Assembly: GCF_000159235.2 (NCBI RefSeq)
Contig: NZ_ACGK02000005.1
Location: 8,892-72,891 of the forward strand
Origin: Fannyhessea vaginae DSM 15829
Lineage (GTDB): Bacteria; Actinomycetota; Coriobacteriia; Coriobacteriales; Atopobiaceae
Reading direction: 5' to 3'
DNA length: 64,000 nt
Below are positions 37,974-46,034 of the stretch, piece after piece. The notes below the pieces were generated by a model, which did not search any database, was not told where the DNA came from, and worked only from the letters and a program-made list of their open reading frames with translations. Position numbers and translations under genes: made by a program. Each line of letters opens with the position of its first letter. Within the stretch, counting starts at the first letter, position 1.

Positions 37974-39377
37974 CTATAACACTTGTTCCCTGCCCAAAAG
38001 CCCATTCGCCCTTTCCATATCCAGAACATAATCACAAGTAACATTTAAAAATTCAAAATCATGCGAAGCGATAAAAATTATTCGCTGTTCATTTCTCAAC
38101 CCTCTGATGCAGCCAGAAACGGCGAGCATATTTTTGTAATCCATGCCGCTTGTCGGCTCGTCGAAAAACATAAAATCAGCCTCATCGATAATGCCAACTG
38201 CAACCGCCACCCGCTGCTTTTGACCGCCGGATAAGCTCATCGGATGCACCGTCTTATATGGCAACAAGTTCAGACTGCTCAGCGCAGAATCGATTTCTGT
38301 CTCAGGTACGCGGGCATTTTTTAGCCGCAGTTCTGTTTCCACTGCCTCGGTAAACAATTGCGCATTGACATCCTGCATAACCAGATAAGAGCGGCGCAGT
38401 CTGGCCCGCTTGTTCAAAATCTGCCCTGCGTAATATACAGATTCCCGCGATTTTTTAAGCACCCCGATCAGAGCTTTCAAAAACGTTGTTTTGCCAGAGC
38501 CATTACGGCCGATAATGCCGTAAATACAATTATTTTTAAAATACAGATCTTCAAGCTCCAGCCCTGAAGTCGGAGTGAAGGCAATATTCATTTCTTTAAT
38601 ATATAGTTCGCCAGTTGCGGGGCAAGGCTGCAGCTTAATACTTTCCGGTTTTTTGTCGCGTAGCCCAGCCGCATGCAAGTCGTTTGAAGCAAGGCGGCTA
38701 AACTCCTCTTTAGTGTAGATTTTGGCAATCTCTCCCCCCTTAAGAAGGACTAAACGGTCGAAAAGTCCGTTCAAATAATAAAGACGATGTTCGGCAATTA
38801 CTAACGCGATTTTTTCCGCGCGAAGAGTCTCGAGCATTTGCCGGAGCACGTCGATATATCGGTGATCCAAGTTGGAGGTTGGCTCATCAAGCAAAATGAA
38901 TTTACAGCCAGAGATATAAGCGCTGGCCAGACACAGAACCTGTTTTTCCCCGCCGGATAGTTCAAAAATGCTGCGGTTGAGCAAAGCCTTAATCGGGAAA
39001 AGCTTGAGCAATTTGTCAAGACGGCGATCCATTTCTGCCCGCTCCAAGCCGATATTTTCCAAAAAGAACAGCAGCTCCTGGGTAGTATTAACATTAAAGA
39101 AATGGGTCTTAGGATTTTGAAAAACACAGGCCACCAGCTCAGAAATTTGATACGTCTCCAGGGTTCCTACATCAGCGTCATCAACGGTCACACAACCTTT
39201 TGTCCTTGTGTTGGCGTATTTCTCGCCCAAACCGTTAATGGCATTTAAAAGTGTCGATTTACCGCTCCCACTTTCACCGGTCAGCACGACGCACTCCCCG
39301 TCCTCAATTTGTAAATTAAGGTGTTTCAGCACCGGCGTGTCACTGTAGGAAACGGTTAAGTCTTCAATTTTGATCAT
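37974..39377 (-). CDS. ECF transporter ATPase with two fused ATP-binding domains
   Basis: Energises an energy-coupling-factor importer. The 467-residue protein contains two complete ABC domains. The first has GESGSGKST (about 34-42), LSGGEKQ and FILLDEPTSNLD. The second, from about residue 250, has GRNGSGKTT, LSGGQKQRV and FMFFDEPTSGMD. This tandem form replaces the usual EcfA1/EcfA2 pair. It overlaps the T-component gene by four bases and is the last gene of the island operon. The substrate is unknown. Confidence 0.9.
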   Translation of the reverse strand: MIKIEDLTVSYSDTPVLKHLNLQIEDGECVVLTGESGSGKSTLLNAINGLGEKYANTRTKGCVTVDDADVGTLETYQISELVACVFQNPKTHFFNVNTTQELLFFLENIGLERAEMDRRLDKLLKLFPIKALLNRSIFELSGGEKQVLCLASAYISGCKFILLDEPTSNLDHRYIDVLRQMLETLRAEKIALVIAEHRLYYLNGLFDRLVLLKGGEIAKIYTKEEFSRLASNDLHAAGLRDKKPESIKLQPCPATGELYIKEMNIAFTPTSGLELEDLYFKNNCIYGIIGRNGSGKTTFLKALIGVLKKSRESVYYAGQILNKRARLRRSYLVMQDVNAQLFTEAVETELRLKNARVPETEIDSALSSLNLLPYKTVHPMSLSGGQKQRVAVAVGIIDEADFMFFDEPTSGMDYKNMLAVSGCIRGLRNEQRIIFIASHDFEFLNVTCDYVLDMERANGLLGREQVL

Positions 39378-40054
39378 AGAAGCACGCCTCCCGCAAGCAG
39401 AAGCAGGGCCAAGGCGGGATAGATAAAATCGATCAGCCGGAACTTAATTGCAAAATACCTAGTTTTTTTGCCCGGAGCCTCGATGGCTTTGCACTCTGCT
39501 GCTTTTGCAATATCATCGGCGATATTCGTCGACAAAATCAACAACGGAACGAAAACATATTCAGCATATTTCAGAAAATTTTTCCGAGAAACGCCCCTTA
39601 TTTTCATCGCCATTTTTATGTTGGCCTTTTCTTCCTGGAAAGATGGAAAAAAGCGGAACATGACTGCTAGTGGAATTGACACCTGCTGAGGAATTTTTAA
39701 CAAACCCAAAGAGCTGATAATCGAGCTCACATCTGATGTTTTAATCAGAAGATTCCCAGCCAAATAAGGCAAAAAGAAAATGCGGACGAGCAAGGCCAGA
39801 CCAAGGCTCATTTTTAGCAGGGCGGGCAGCTTTTCCAAGTCGGGAAAGCTCGGCACAAGTGTCAGTACCGTATATATGAAAAAAACCTTTATGGCGTACA
39901 TGCGATACCCGTTGATAAAGAAAAGCAAGCTCAAAAAAGCCGCCAGCAAAATCTCGGTATGAACCACATGAAAGACAGTGAAGCTCATGAGGATCAACAC
40001 GAGAAATTTGCTGATAGGGTTAGGGTTAAGGGCTGATTCCCGATAAACGAACAT
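39374..40054 (-). CDS. ECF transporter transmembrane component (EcfT/CbiQ family)
   Basis: Membrane scaffold that couples the ATPase to the S-component; 226 residues with about five to six hydrophobic segments. The cytoplasmic coupling-helix region with the family's short Ala-Arg-Gly-like motifs is represented by KMAMKIRGVSRKNFLKYAEYVFVPLL (about 146-171). Its start codon shares a base with the stop of the S-component gene (TAATG), and its end overlaps the ATPase gene by four bases, so all three are translationally coupled. Confidence 0.88.
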   Translation of the reverse strand: MFVYRESALNPNPISKFLVLILMSFTVFHVVHTEILLAAFLSLLFFINGYRMYAIKVFFIYTVLTLVPSFPDLEKLPALLKMSLGLALLVRIFFLPYLAGNLLIKTSDVSSIISSLGLLKIPQQVSIPLAVMFRFFPSFQEEKANIKMAMKIRGVSRKNFLKYAEYVFVPLLILSTNIADDIAKAAECKAIEAPGKKTRYFAIKFRLIDFIYPALALLLLAGGVLL

Positions 40055-40647
40055 TAGATAAGACCTGCCCGAATAAAGTGCTTTTTAAGAATTTTTTTGC
40101 CCAATAAAGCTCCTATCAGGCCACCGACAAAGGCGCCAAGAAAGACGAGAGCCAAGTTCGGATAGGTTATCAATTCTGCCAAGGCTGGCCCATAACTATC
40201 GCCCATCATTTTACACATTTGAAGATATTTTTCACGCGCCAAGACCATTTGACTTAGGCTACCGCCGATCCACATGGAAAAAACGGCGTAAGATAACATG
40301 TTGTATTTTAGGCTGCGGTAGTTTCCCAATTTGCGGATCAGTTCCGCAATCACAAGTATTATCGCCGCTACGACAATAACAACATACGTGTGCCCCCCAA
40401 GCAGCATAATTACGGGCATAATGAGGCCAAAAATAGCCAAAGCCATTGGTTTCGGCACTTTGGCCATGAAAAGGAGCACCAAGGGGCCGCAGATAATGGC
40501 AGCTACGGCAGGGTAGATGAGAAAGAGTATCGGTACTACCCCCATCATACCGACAGCAAACATCATGACAAGGTATATGACAGCATATACCCCGATCAGG
40601 ACGAGATCTTTTAATTCCAGCTTATTGCTGATTTTTTGATTATTCAT
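40054..40647 (-). CDS. ECF transporter S-component, MptD/Trep_Strep type
   Basis: Substrate-binding membrane subunit, 197 residues with about five to six hydrophobic helices and a charged N-terminus (LELKDLVLIGVYAVIYLVMMF). It resembles the Trep_Strep family of putative ECF S-components, whose substrates are not firmly known. It precedes ecfT and the fused ATPase and follows two ABC half-transporter genes in the same operon. The association suggests import of a small molecule or metal complex handled by the neighbouring exporters-like proteins. Confidence 0.82.
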   Translation of the reverse strand: MNNQKISNKLELKDLVLIGVYAVIYLVMMFAVGMMGVVPILFLIYPAVAAIICGPLVLLFMAKVPKPMALAIFGLIMPVIMLLGGHTYVVIVVAAIILVIAELIRKLGNYRSLKYNMLSYAVFSMWIGGSLSQMVLAREKYLQMCKMMGDSYGPALAELITYPNLALVFLGAFVGGLIGALLGKKILKKHFIRAGLI

Positions 40648-40684
40648 AATGCCTCCTATTACATATTTTTTCGAGTGCTAACGT

Positions 40685-42403
40685 TTAGTACACAAAATCT
40701 TCCGCAGCCTTCGTTTTTTCAATAAGTCGGGCATAGCTTGGGGACGTTTTTAAAAGTTCATGATGGCGACCGATTTGCTCTACCCTTCCGTTATGCAAAA
40801 CCACAATCTCATCCGCATTTTCAATGGACTTCATGCGGTGGGAAATAATGATTACCGTCTTTTCGGCAATCAATTTATTCAATGAGCACTGAATCTTTCT
40901 TTCGTTGTCCACATCCAAACTTGAAGCGATTTCGTCGAGGATCAGAATGGGCGCATCCTTTAAAAAGGCCCTAGCAATGGATATTCTTTGCCTTTCTCCG
41001 CCGGAAAGCTGTTCACCGTTTTCGCCAATGGTCGTGGCAAATCCGTCCTTCAGCTCATTGATAAAGTCGCAGTTGGCGAGGCGAGCCGCTTCCTTAACCT
41101 CTTCATCCGTGGCGGTTTGGCGACCGATGCGGATGTTTTCCATAATCGTGGTATTGAACAGTTTTACATCCTGAAAAACGATTGATATATTGCGATAAAG
41201 ACTTTCGGTCGATACTTGCTTTATGTTTTCCCCACCGATCAAAACCTCACCCTTATCAAAATCATACAAGCGTGAAATAAGGCGCAGCAGCGTCGTTTTT
41301 CCGCAGCCGGACTCACCAACCAGAGCCGTCACCTTGCCTTGCGGTGCCGAGAAACTTACCCCGTCCAAGACTTTCTTCCGTCCATCGTAGGAAAAATCCA
41401 AACTTTTCACATCAATGTCGAACCGCGAAAATTGTGTATCCCGGCCGGGCATCACCTTAGCTTGGCGAATTTCATTGATCCGTTTGACTGCTGAATCGAC
41501 ATAATATATTTCCATGAAAAAGTCCATATTCGCATCGACAACATCCTTTATTTTTATTGTGGCTAAAAGGTAGCCAAGCAGGTACAACAAAGAAATTTCC
41601 CCGCGCTGTAAAAGAAGCACGCCGACAAGAATAGTCAGAGCCAAAGAAAAGTAAGAAAATATGCTTGAAAACAACATTATCAGTCCATTACCACTTTCCG
41701 TTTGCCATCGAATCTTCTCTGAATCATCCAGACGGGTATAGAGCTTAGCCTTGATTTTTTCCGATATGTTGAAAGCCGTTATTTCTTTTGCTAGCTCGAT
41801 ACGCTCCTGAAAGGCCTCGGAATTGCGTCGCAGGCGGACATAGAACTTATCAAACAAACGTTTTGAGGTGTTTTTGGCCAATAGAATCAGCAAAAATGAC
41901 AGCAAAGTCGGACCTACGGCTGCCAACGTCATCTTCCAGCTTCCCAGCAGCATCAAAATCGTCATCAACGGCATAAAAAAGGCAAAGCCGATGGCAGCTG
42001 GCACCGCATGGCTGCAAGCATGCTCGATAGCCGCCACATCAGCCATGATACTCTGCGACAGATCGGACAAATCATGGGTGGAGAAGTAAGACATATCCAA
42101 TTCGGATAATTTCTTCGCTATACCTATCCGTAAATTGGCTGACTCTTTATAGGTTTCGTTATATTGCAAGTCGTACTCCCGGTTCAAAAGAAAGAACATG
42201 ACGACCAAGGTCAGAGCTGCAGCACAAAGATAGAAACCAGTTGATCTAACATGATGCAAAAGCAGCTGATCCAGCCAAAGCATGAGTATAAATGCCGGGA
42301 AAAGGTTAATAACAAAAACAAAGAAGCTGGCTATCCCGGCTTTAAGAACCCCTTTTGCGCCTTGATCTGTAAGGGCAAAATTACGCATGAGAAATTGTTT
42401 CAT
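40685..42403 (-). CDS. ABC half-transporter (membrane plus ATPase), subunit B
   Basis: Type IV (exporter-fold) ABC protein of 572 residues; the start at 42403 follows GGAGGG. Six hydrophobic segments occupy about residues 15-300, then an ATPase domain with GESGCGKTT, LSGGERQR and ILILDEIASSLD. The start overlaps the end of the upstream ABC gene by 23 bases, so the two probably form a heterodimer. Pairs like this next to ECF genes resemble siderophore importers of the IrtAB/YbtPQ type; transport direction cannot be decided from sequence. Confidence 0.88.
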   Translation of the reverse strand: MKQFLMRNFALTDQGAKGVLKAGIASFFVFVINLFPAFILMLWLDQLLLHHVRSTGFYLCAAALTLVVMFFLLNREYDLQYNETYKESANLRIGIAKKLSELDMSYFSTHDLSDLSQSIMADVAAIEHACSHAVPAAIGFAFFMPLMTILMLLGSWKMTLAAVGPTLLSFLLILLAKNTSKRLFDKFYVRLRRNSEAFQERIELAKEITAFNISEKIKAKLYTRLDDSEKIRWQTESGNGLIMLFSSIFSYFSLALTILVGVLLLQRGEISLLYLLGYLLATIKIKDVVDANMDFFMEIYYVDSAVKRINEIRQAKVMPGRDTQFSRFDIDVKSLDFSYDGRKKVLDGVSFSAPQGKVTALVGESGCGKTTLLRLISRLYDFDKGEVLIGGENIKQVSTESLYRNISIVFQDVKLFNTTIMENIRIGRQTATDEEVKEAARLANCDFINELKDGFATTIGENGEQLSGGERQRISIARAFLKDAPILILDEIASSLDVDNERKIQCSLNKLIAEKTVIIISHRMKSIENADEIVVLHNGRVEQIGRHHELLKTSPSYARLIEKTKAAEDFVY

Positions 42404-44141
42404 CACTGACCCTCCATTCATTCGCCGCAGTATACATATTGTAAAGTTGCTTATATTTCCCTTCGCGTGCCATTAATTCGTCATGTGACCCTCTTCCGGC
42501 AATTTTGCCGTCTTCGACCAGTAAAATCTCGTCTACGCCTTTGATGGCAGACAGACGATGTGCAATCATAACCACCGTTTTGCCGTGCATCAAATGCTTA
42601 AAGGCCTTTTGCAACTCATGTTCATTATCCGGATCTACCGAGGCCGAAGCCTCATCCATAATGACAATCGGTGAATCTTTCAAAATTGCTCTGGCAATCG
42701 CCACCCGTTGCGACTCACCGCCGGAAAGCCGAATCCCGTCGCTGCCGACGCGGGTTTGTTCATGCTGTTCCAAACTAGCCAAAAGGCTGTCCAGTCCAGC
42801 CAATGACATGGCCCGCATGATTTCATCGTGTGTAGCATTTTCCCGCGCCATGGCGACATTATTATAAATAGTGTCGCTGAATAGCTTACTGTCTTGGAAA
42901 ACAAAGGAAATTTCCCTGATTAAAGCTTCCTGTGTGTATTCTTCTACTCTTTTGCCGCCAATCAAAATTTCGCCATCTTTAATGTTGTAGTAGGCACAAA
43001 TAAGCTTAGCGATAGTCGATTTACCGGAACCGGAAGCCCCAACCAAGGCATAAATTTTGCCTTGATCCAGTTTGAACGAAAGATTTTCCAGAACATTTTT
43101 GTCGGCATAAGCAAAGGTTACATTTTTAAATTCAATGGAATGGTCGGCAAAAGTCGTAACGTGCCCGAATGAAATTTCATCTTCGGCCATTTGCGCGTAC
43201 AATTTTTCCAGGGTGTCGACGGCATAATTCCCCTGAAACATATCCATATTTACGTACATAACCTGCATCATGGCGGCGAACATCAGGCCGGACAAGAACA
43301 AGGTCATCACCAAATCCAGTGCAAGAAGCCGTGGGTCACCCAAGGCCGATAGACAAAAAACCGTCGGAATGGTCAATATGGCCAACAACCCGAAAAATAT
43401 GCACTGATAAATCACATACGGCTTTTTGCATTTCTGCGAATATTTGTAAGCGTAGTCCGAGTATTCGTGTACCAGCTTAAAAAGTTTTTTCATTGAACTG
43501 ACTGAAACGCCGAAAATTTTAATAACAGAAATGCCGCGGATGTATTCTACCGTTTCCCCGGATAATTTATCCAACGCTTCCTGATAAACTTTCATGAAAT
43601 CGCTGCCGCCCATCATCGACATTAAAATTGCAACCGCCACCAGCGTCAAAACGAGGATACACACTCCCACACGAACGTTGATGCTAAAACCTAAAGCAAG
43701 TATAATGACAGGCGTTAACATAGCTTTGGTATTGTCCGGTATCATATGGGCCACAATTTTGTGTGTCAAAGCGGTGTTGTCATCAATAACTTTGCGAACC
43801 GTACCCGACGGGTGAGTGTCGAAAAAACGGAAACCAGCCTTACTCAAACCCTCTACCCCACGTTTCTTGAGAACGGTTTCCAAGCGAAATCCGACACGGT
43901 GGGCCAACAAAATGGCAAAGGAGTATAGTATGTTTCCAGCTAGAATAAATGCCGCAATCTTGACGGCAAACGTTGCTGCCGCAGCCATATTCGCTTCGAG
44001 TACCAATTCCCTGAGGAAGCCGTAAATTAAATAGTACCCGTAATTAATCAGTAAACAGGATAAGACCGATCCCAAAATAGCTATGTATACCAACGGCATC
44101 ATCGCCGGCACATAAGCCAATAATTTTTTATAGACTTTCAT
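42381..44141 (-). CDS. ABC half-transporter (membrane plus ATPase), subunit A
   Basis: Partner half-transporter of 586 residues. The start at 44141 follows GGAGG; an upstream in-frame start adds 30 unsupported residues. The membrane domain is about 1-310; the ATPase domain has GASGSGKST, LSGGESQRV and IVIMDEASASVDP. It is the first transporter gene downstream of tetR (128-base gap) and overlaps the next ABC gene. Together with that gene and the ECF module it forms one operon. An IrtA/YbtP-like role in uptake of an iron or other metal chelate is an inference from gene context only. Confidence 0.88.
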   Translation of the reverse strand: MKVYKKLLAYVPAMMPLVYIAILGSVLSCLLINYGYYLIYGFLRELVLEANMAAAATFAVKIAAFILAGNILYSFAILLAHRVGFRLETVLKKRGVEGLSKAGFRFFDTHPSGTVRKVIDDNTALTHKIVAHMIPDNTKAMLTPVIILALGFSINVRVGVCILVLTLVAVAILMSMMGGSDFMKVYQEALDKLSGETVEYIRGISVIKIFGVSVSSMKKLFKLVHEYSDYAYKYSQKCKKPYVIYQCIFFGLLAILTIPTVFCLSALGDPRLLALDLVMTLFLSGLMFAAMMQVMYVNMDMFQGNYAVDTLEKLYAQMAEDEISFGHVTTFADHSIEFKNVTFAYADKNVLENLSFKLDQGKIYALVGASGSGKSTIAKLICAYYNIKDGEILIGGKRVEEYTQEALIREISFVFQDSKLFSDTIYNNVAMARENATHDEIMRAMSLAGLDSLLASLEQHEQTRVGSDGIRLSGGESQRVAIARAILKDSPIVIMDEASASVDPDNEHELQKAFKHLMHGKTVVMIAHRLSAIKGVDEILLVEDGKIAGRGSHDELMAREGKYKQLYNMYTAANEWRVSDETISHA

Positions 44142-44268
44142 ATTGCCTCCTCTGTTCTTGCCCGTTATTACTCTTTTATGTTCAATGCTTTTTCTTCGAC
44201 CTCTGACCTCGGCCGTTCTAAATCTCGGCAATTCTGAGTATCGACCGTTGTAAGTCCAGACAGTTATC

Positions 44269-44847
44269 CTACTGCAGCAGAATCATTCGAAACATAGTTC
44301 TAATCAAGTCATGATGTTCATGTACCGTTTTAGACCCGCTCAAGATGTTCACTCCCAGAATCATGGAATTAATAAAAAAGCCGAGGAATTCCGTCCGTTC
44401 CGCTGGTACTTTGAGTTCAGGCAGATTAACATCCATTGCCTCAAATGAATCTATGGTTATACGCTCCAATTGCCCATAAATTTCCTCCAGTTTGGCATTC
44501 CTTTTTTTGGCCAACAGGAATTCGACGTAAACACTTGACAAGATAGTGGTGTCGCTTACTTTCTTAGTAAGTTCTTCGGCAATAAAATCAGTTTCCGCTG
44601 TCTTGCCCAGAGGTAACGAGCTTTTTATCACAGTGTTACGATAAGCGATACCGTCGAGCATCATGTCGTAGATAACATCAGTCGTACTTTTGTAATAATG
44701 GTAAAAACCGCCCTTAGATAAGCCGCTTTCGCGGATCAAATCTTCCATAGTTGTATGCGCGAAGCCTTTGGCCACAAAAACTCGCGCGGCTGCTTCTTTG
44801 ATAGATTTTTTTCTTTCTTCGGCTGATAATCTCTTATTCCTGCCCAT
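44269..44847 (-). CDS. TetR family transcriptional repressor
   Basis: Repressor of 192 residues with an N-terminal helix-turn-helix (IKEAAARVFVAKGFAHTTMEDLIRESGLSKGGFYHYYKS, about residues 15-53) and a ligand-binding C-terminal domain typical of TetR proteins. GAGGG precedes the ATG. It is the first gene of the island operon, under a consensus promoter whose spacer is a palindrome, so autorepression and control of the transporters are likely. Part of its sequence reappears in the scrambled remnant at 37404-37448. Confidence 0.92.
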   Translation of the reverse strand: MGRNKRLSAEERKKSIKEAAARVFVAKGFAHTTMEDLIRESGLSKGGFYHYYKSTTDVIYDMMLDGIAYRNTVIKSSLPLGKTAETDFIAEELTKKVSDTTILSSVYVEFLLAKKRNAKLEEIYGQLERITIDSFEAMDVNLPELKVPAERTEFLGFFINSMILGVNILSGSKTVHEHHDLIRTMFRMILLQ

Positions 44848-44882
44848 AAACCCTCACTACCGACCGTTGCGTCTATAAGAGG

Positions 44883-44911
44883 ATTATAAGTTAACTTATT
44901 CTAACTGTCAA
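44883..44911 (-). promoter_or_regulatory. Consensus promoter with TetR-type operator
   Basis: On the minus strand TTGACA (44906-44911) and TATAAT (44883-44888) are separated by 17 bases. The perfect palindrome ATAAGTTAACTTAT (44886-44899) fills the -10 and spacer, an ideal repressor site for the TetR protein encoded just downstream. Confidence 0.8.
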
Positions 44912-45006
44912 GGTGTTTGCCAGACTTGTGGGAAACAGTTATAAGCCACAAATGATAATGTCTTGGTATAACACAAATGAAATGTCCCGATATGGTAGAA
45001 TCATAT
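44898..45006. repeat. Direct-repeat flank of the TetR/ABC/ECF island (right copy)
   Basis: This stretch, including the -35 region and the GTGGGAAACAGTTATA and TGTCCCGATATGGTAGAATC parts, recurs with changes at about 37462-37558, so related sequence flanks the island on both sides. Confidence 0.65.
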
Positions 45007-45186
45007 TCCTGAATTTACTTTATCGGAGGACTTCCTTATCACAAAGGTAATATCATCAATGAACTAACAAAAGAAATAGTCTTTACATGTCAATTCTTAA
45101 AAGCACACACCCCCTAAATCAAAAACACACACCCTTGTCTAAATAGCACACACCCCTAAAAGCAAAAAGACACCCCTATAAAAGAA

Positions 45187-45217
45187 AAAATCCAGCGTCA
45201 GTTCACGCTGGATTTTC
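45187..45217 (+). terminator. Intrinsic terminator-like hairpin
   Basis: Ten-base stem (45189-45198 with 45205-45214), six-base loop, followed by TTC on the plus strand and A/T-rich sequence on the other side, so it could act in either direction. Confidence 0.6.
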
Positions 45218-45258
45218 ATTCACGTTTTTCTGTTTCGTCAGCCTACAATAAACCCTTA

Positions 45259-45372
45259 TTTACAGTGTTCTTCTAAGCAACAACCGCCAAACTTCGTATC
45301 ATTTCCTGTAGATACATCTCGGACAGCCTTGATAAGAACACGGTCTTTTAGGTTTTCTTGGCAAGACTTATC
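45259..45372 (-). pseudogene. Decayed N-terminal copy of the HNH endonuclease gene
   Basis: Positions 45319-45379 are nearly identical to 47911-47971, the 5' end and ribosome-site region of the intact HNH gene. Here the start codon has become ATA and the frame breaks after the CSYQGCP motif; traces of the following EEH segment continue to about 45259. Confidence 0.7.
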
Positions 45373-45472
45373 CTCCCTTTCCAAGTAAGATAAATTAACG
45401 TAAAATGAGTGAAAAATGGTCCGTCTACGACAGTAGTCATCTGCTTTGCTATATAAATTTAAGGAGGTTGTA

Positions 45473-45883
45473 ATGAAGAAATCTATGTATCAAGCTATAC
45501 GATTATTCCTTTTTTCATTATTATTACCTCTTTTAGGACTAATCCTTAACTCACTTAGATTGTTTAACCCAGAAATTGCTTATGACTCACCTGTTTTATT
45601 AGTTTTCATAGCTCACGTATTTGGTTTAACAAGACTTGTTCTTTACTCAATCGTTGTCAATCAAAAAACACTCGAAAACTTAGGAGTTTGTAAAACCATC
45701 GTTATCGCGCTCATCGCACCTGCTATTGATTTATTGATATTACAAGAGTCTCCTCGGCAATTGGGTAATAGCTGGACTTGCACATACATTACATTTTTTG
45801 TTACTCTTGAATGTATTCCAACTATAATTCCAATCATTGTTAAAGAGTTTTTACGAAGAAGAAATCAAAAGCACAAAGCTTAA
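45473..45883 (+). CDS. Hypothetical membrane protein
   Basis: Protein of 136 residues with about four hydrophobic segments and a basic C-terminus (RRRNQKHKA). The ATG at 45473 follows AAGGAGG. No family recognised. AT-rich accessory gene. Directly after its stop lies repeat copy B. Another small membrane protein of similar style but different sequence is at 48031-48429. Both may be cargo of mobile elements; no function is inferred. Confidence 0.65.
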   Translation: MKKSMYQAIRLFLFSLLLPLLGLILNSLRLFNPEIAYDSPVLLVFIAHVFGLTRLVLYSIVVNQKTLENLGVCKTIVIALIAPAIDLLILQESPRQLGNSWTCTYITFFVTLECIPTIIPIIVKEFLRRRNQKHKA

Positions 45884-46030
45884 ATGCACCCACCTAATCA
45901 GTCTTTGGCATCAATACTATAGTTTCGACGTAGGTTGATAACACGAGTAGTGTTTCTACATTTTTGAGTGCACAGCATGGATTTTGAGCGCACCTTTTAA
46001 AGATAGGAAAAGCTATCATTCAAATGTTTA
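45884..46030 (+). repeat. Dispersed intergenic repeat, copy B (full length)
   Basis: About 147 bases. The 5' part ACCTAATCAG...TTTGGCATC matches copies A and C; the 3' hairpin part GCGCACCTTTTAA...GCTATC...TTTA matches copies C and D. It ends at the stop codon of the minus-strand ATPase gene. Confidence 0.7.
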
Positions 46031-46034
46031 GCTA

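Larger units (their letters stand above)
45007..45472. other. Mixed intergenic region with remnants
   Basis: Contains a plus-strand coding-like fragment ending near 45120 (LPYHKGNIINELTKEIVFTC), four C-rich repeats of the ACACACCCC type (45107-45175) that could be an insertion-sequence end, a terminator and a dead copy of an HNH gene. No intact gene. Confidence 0.4.

Noticed and set aside
37940..37975. Third CRISPR repeat (AGATCAC at 37951)
   Set aside because: It is about five bases out of the 61-base register and lacks the CATGCGG core.
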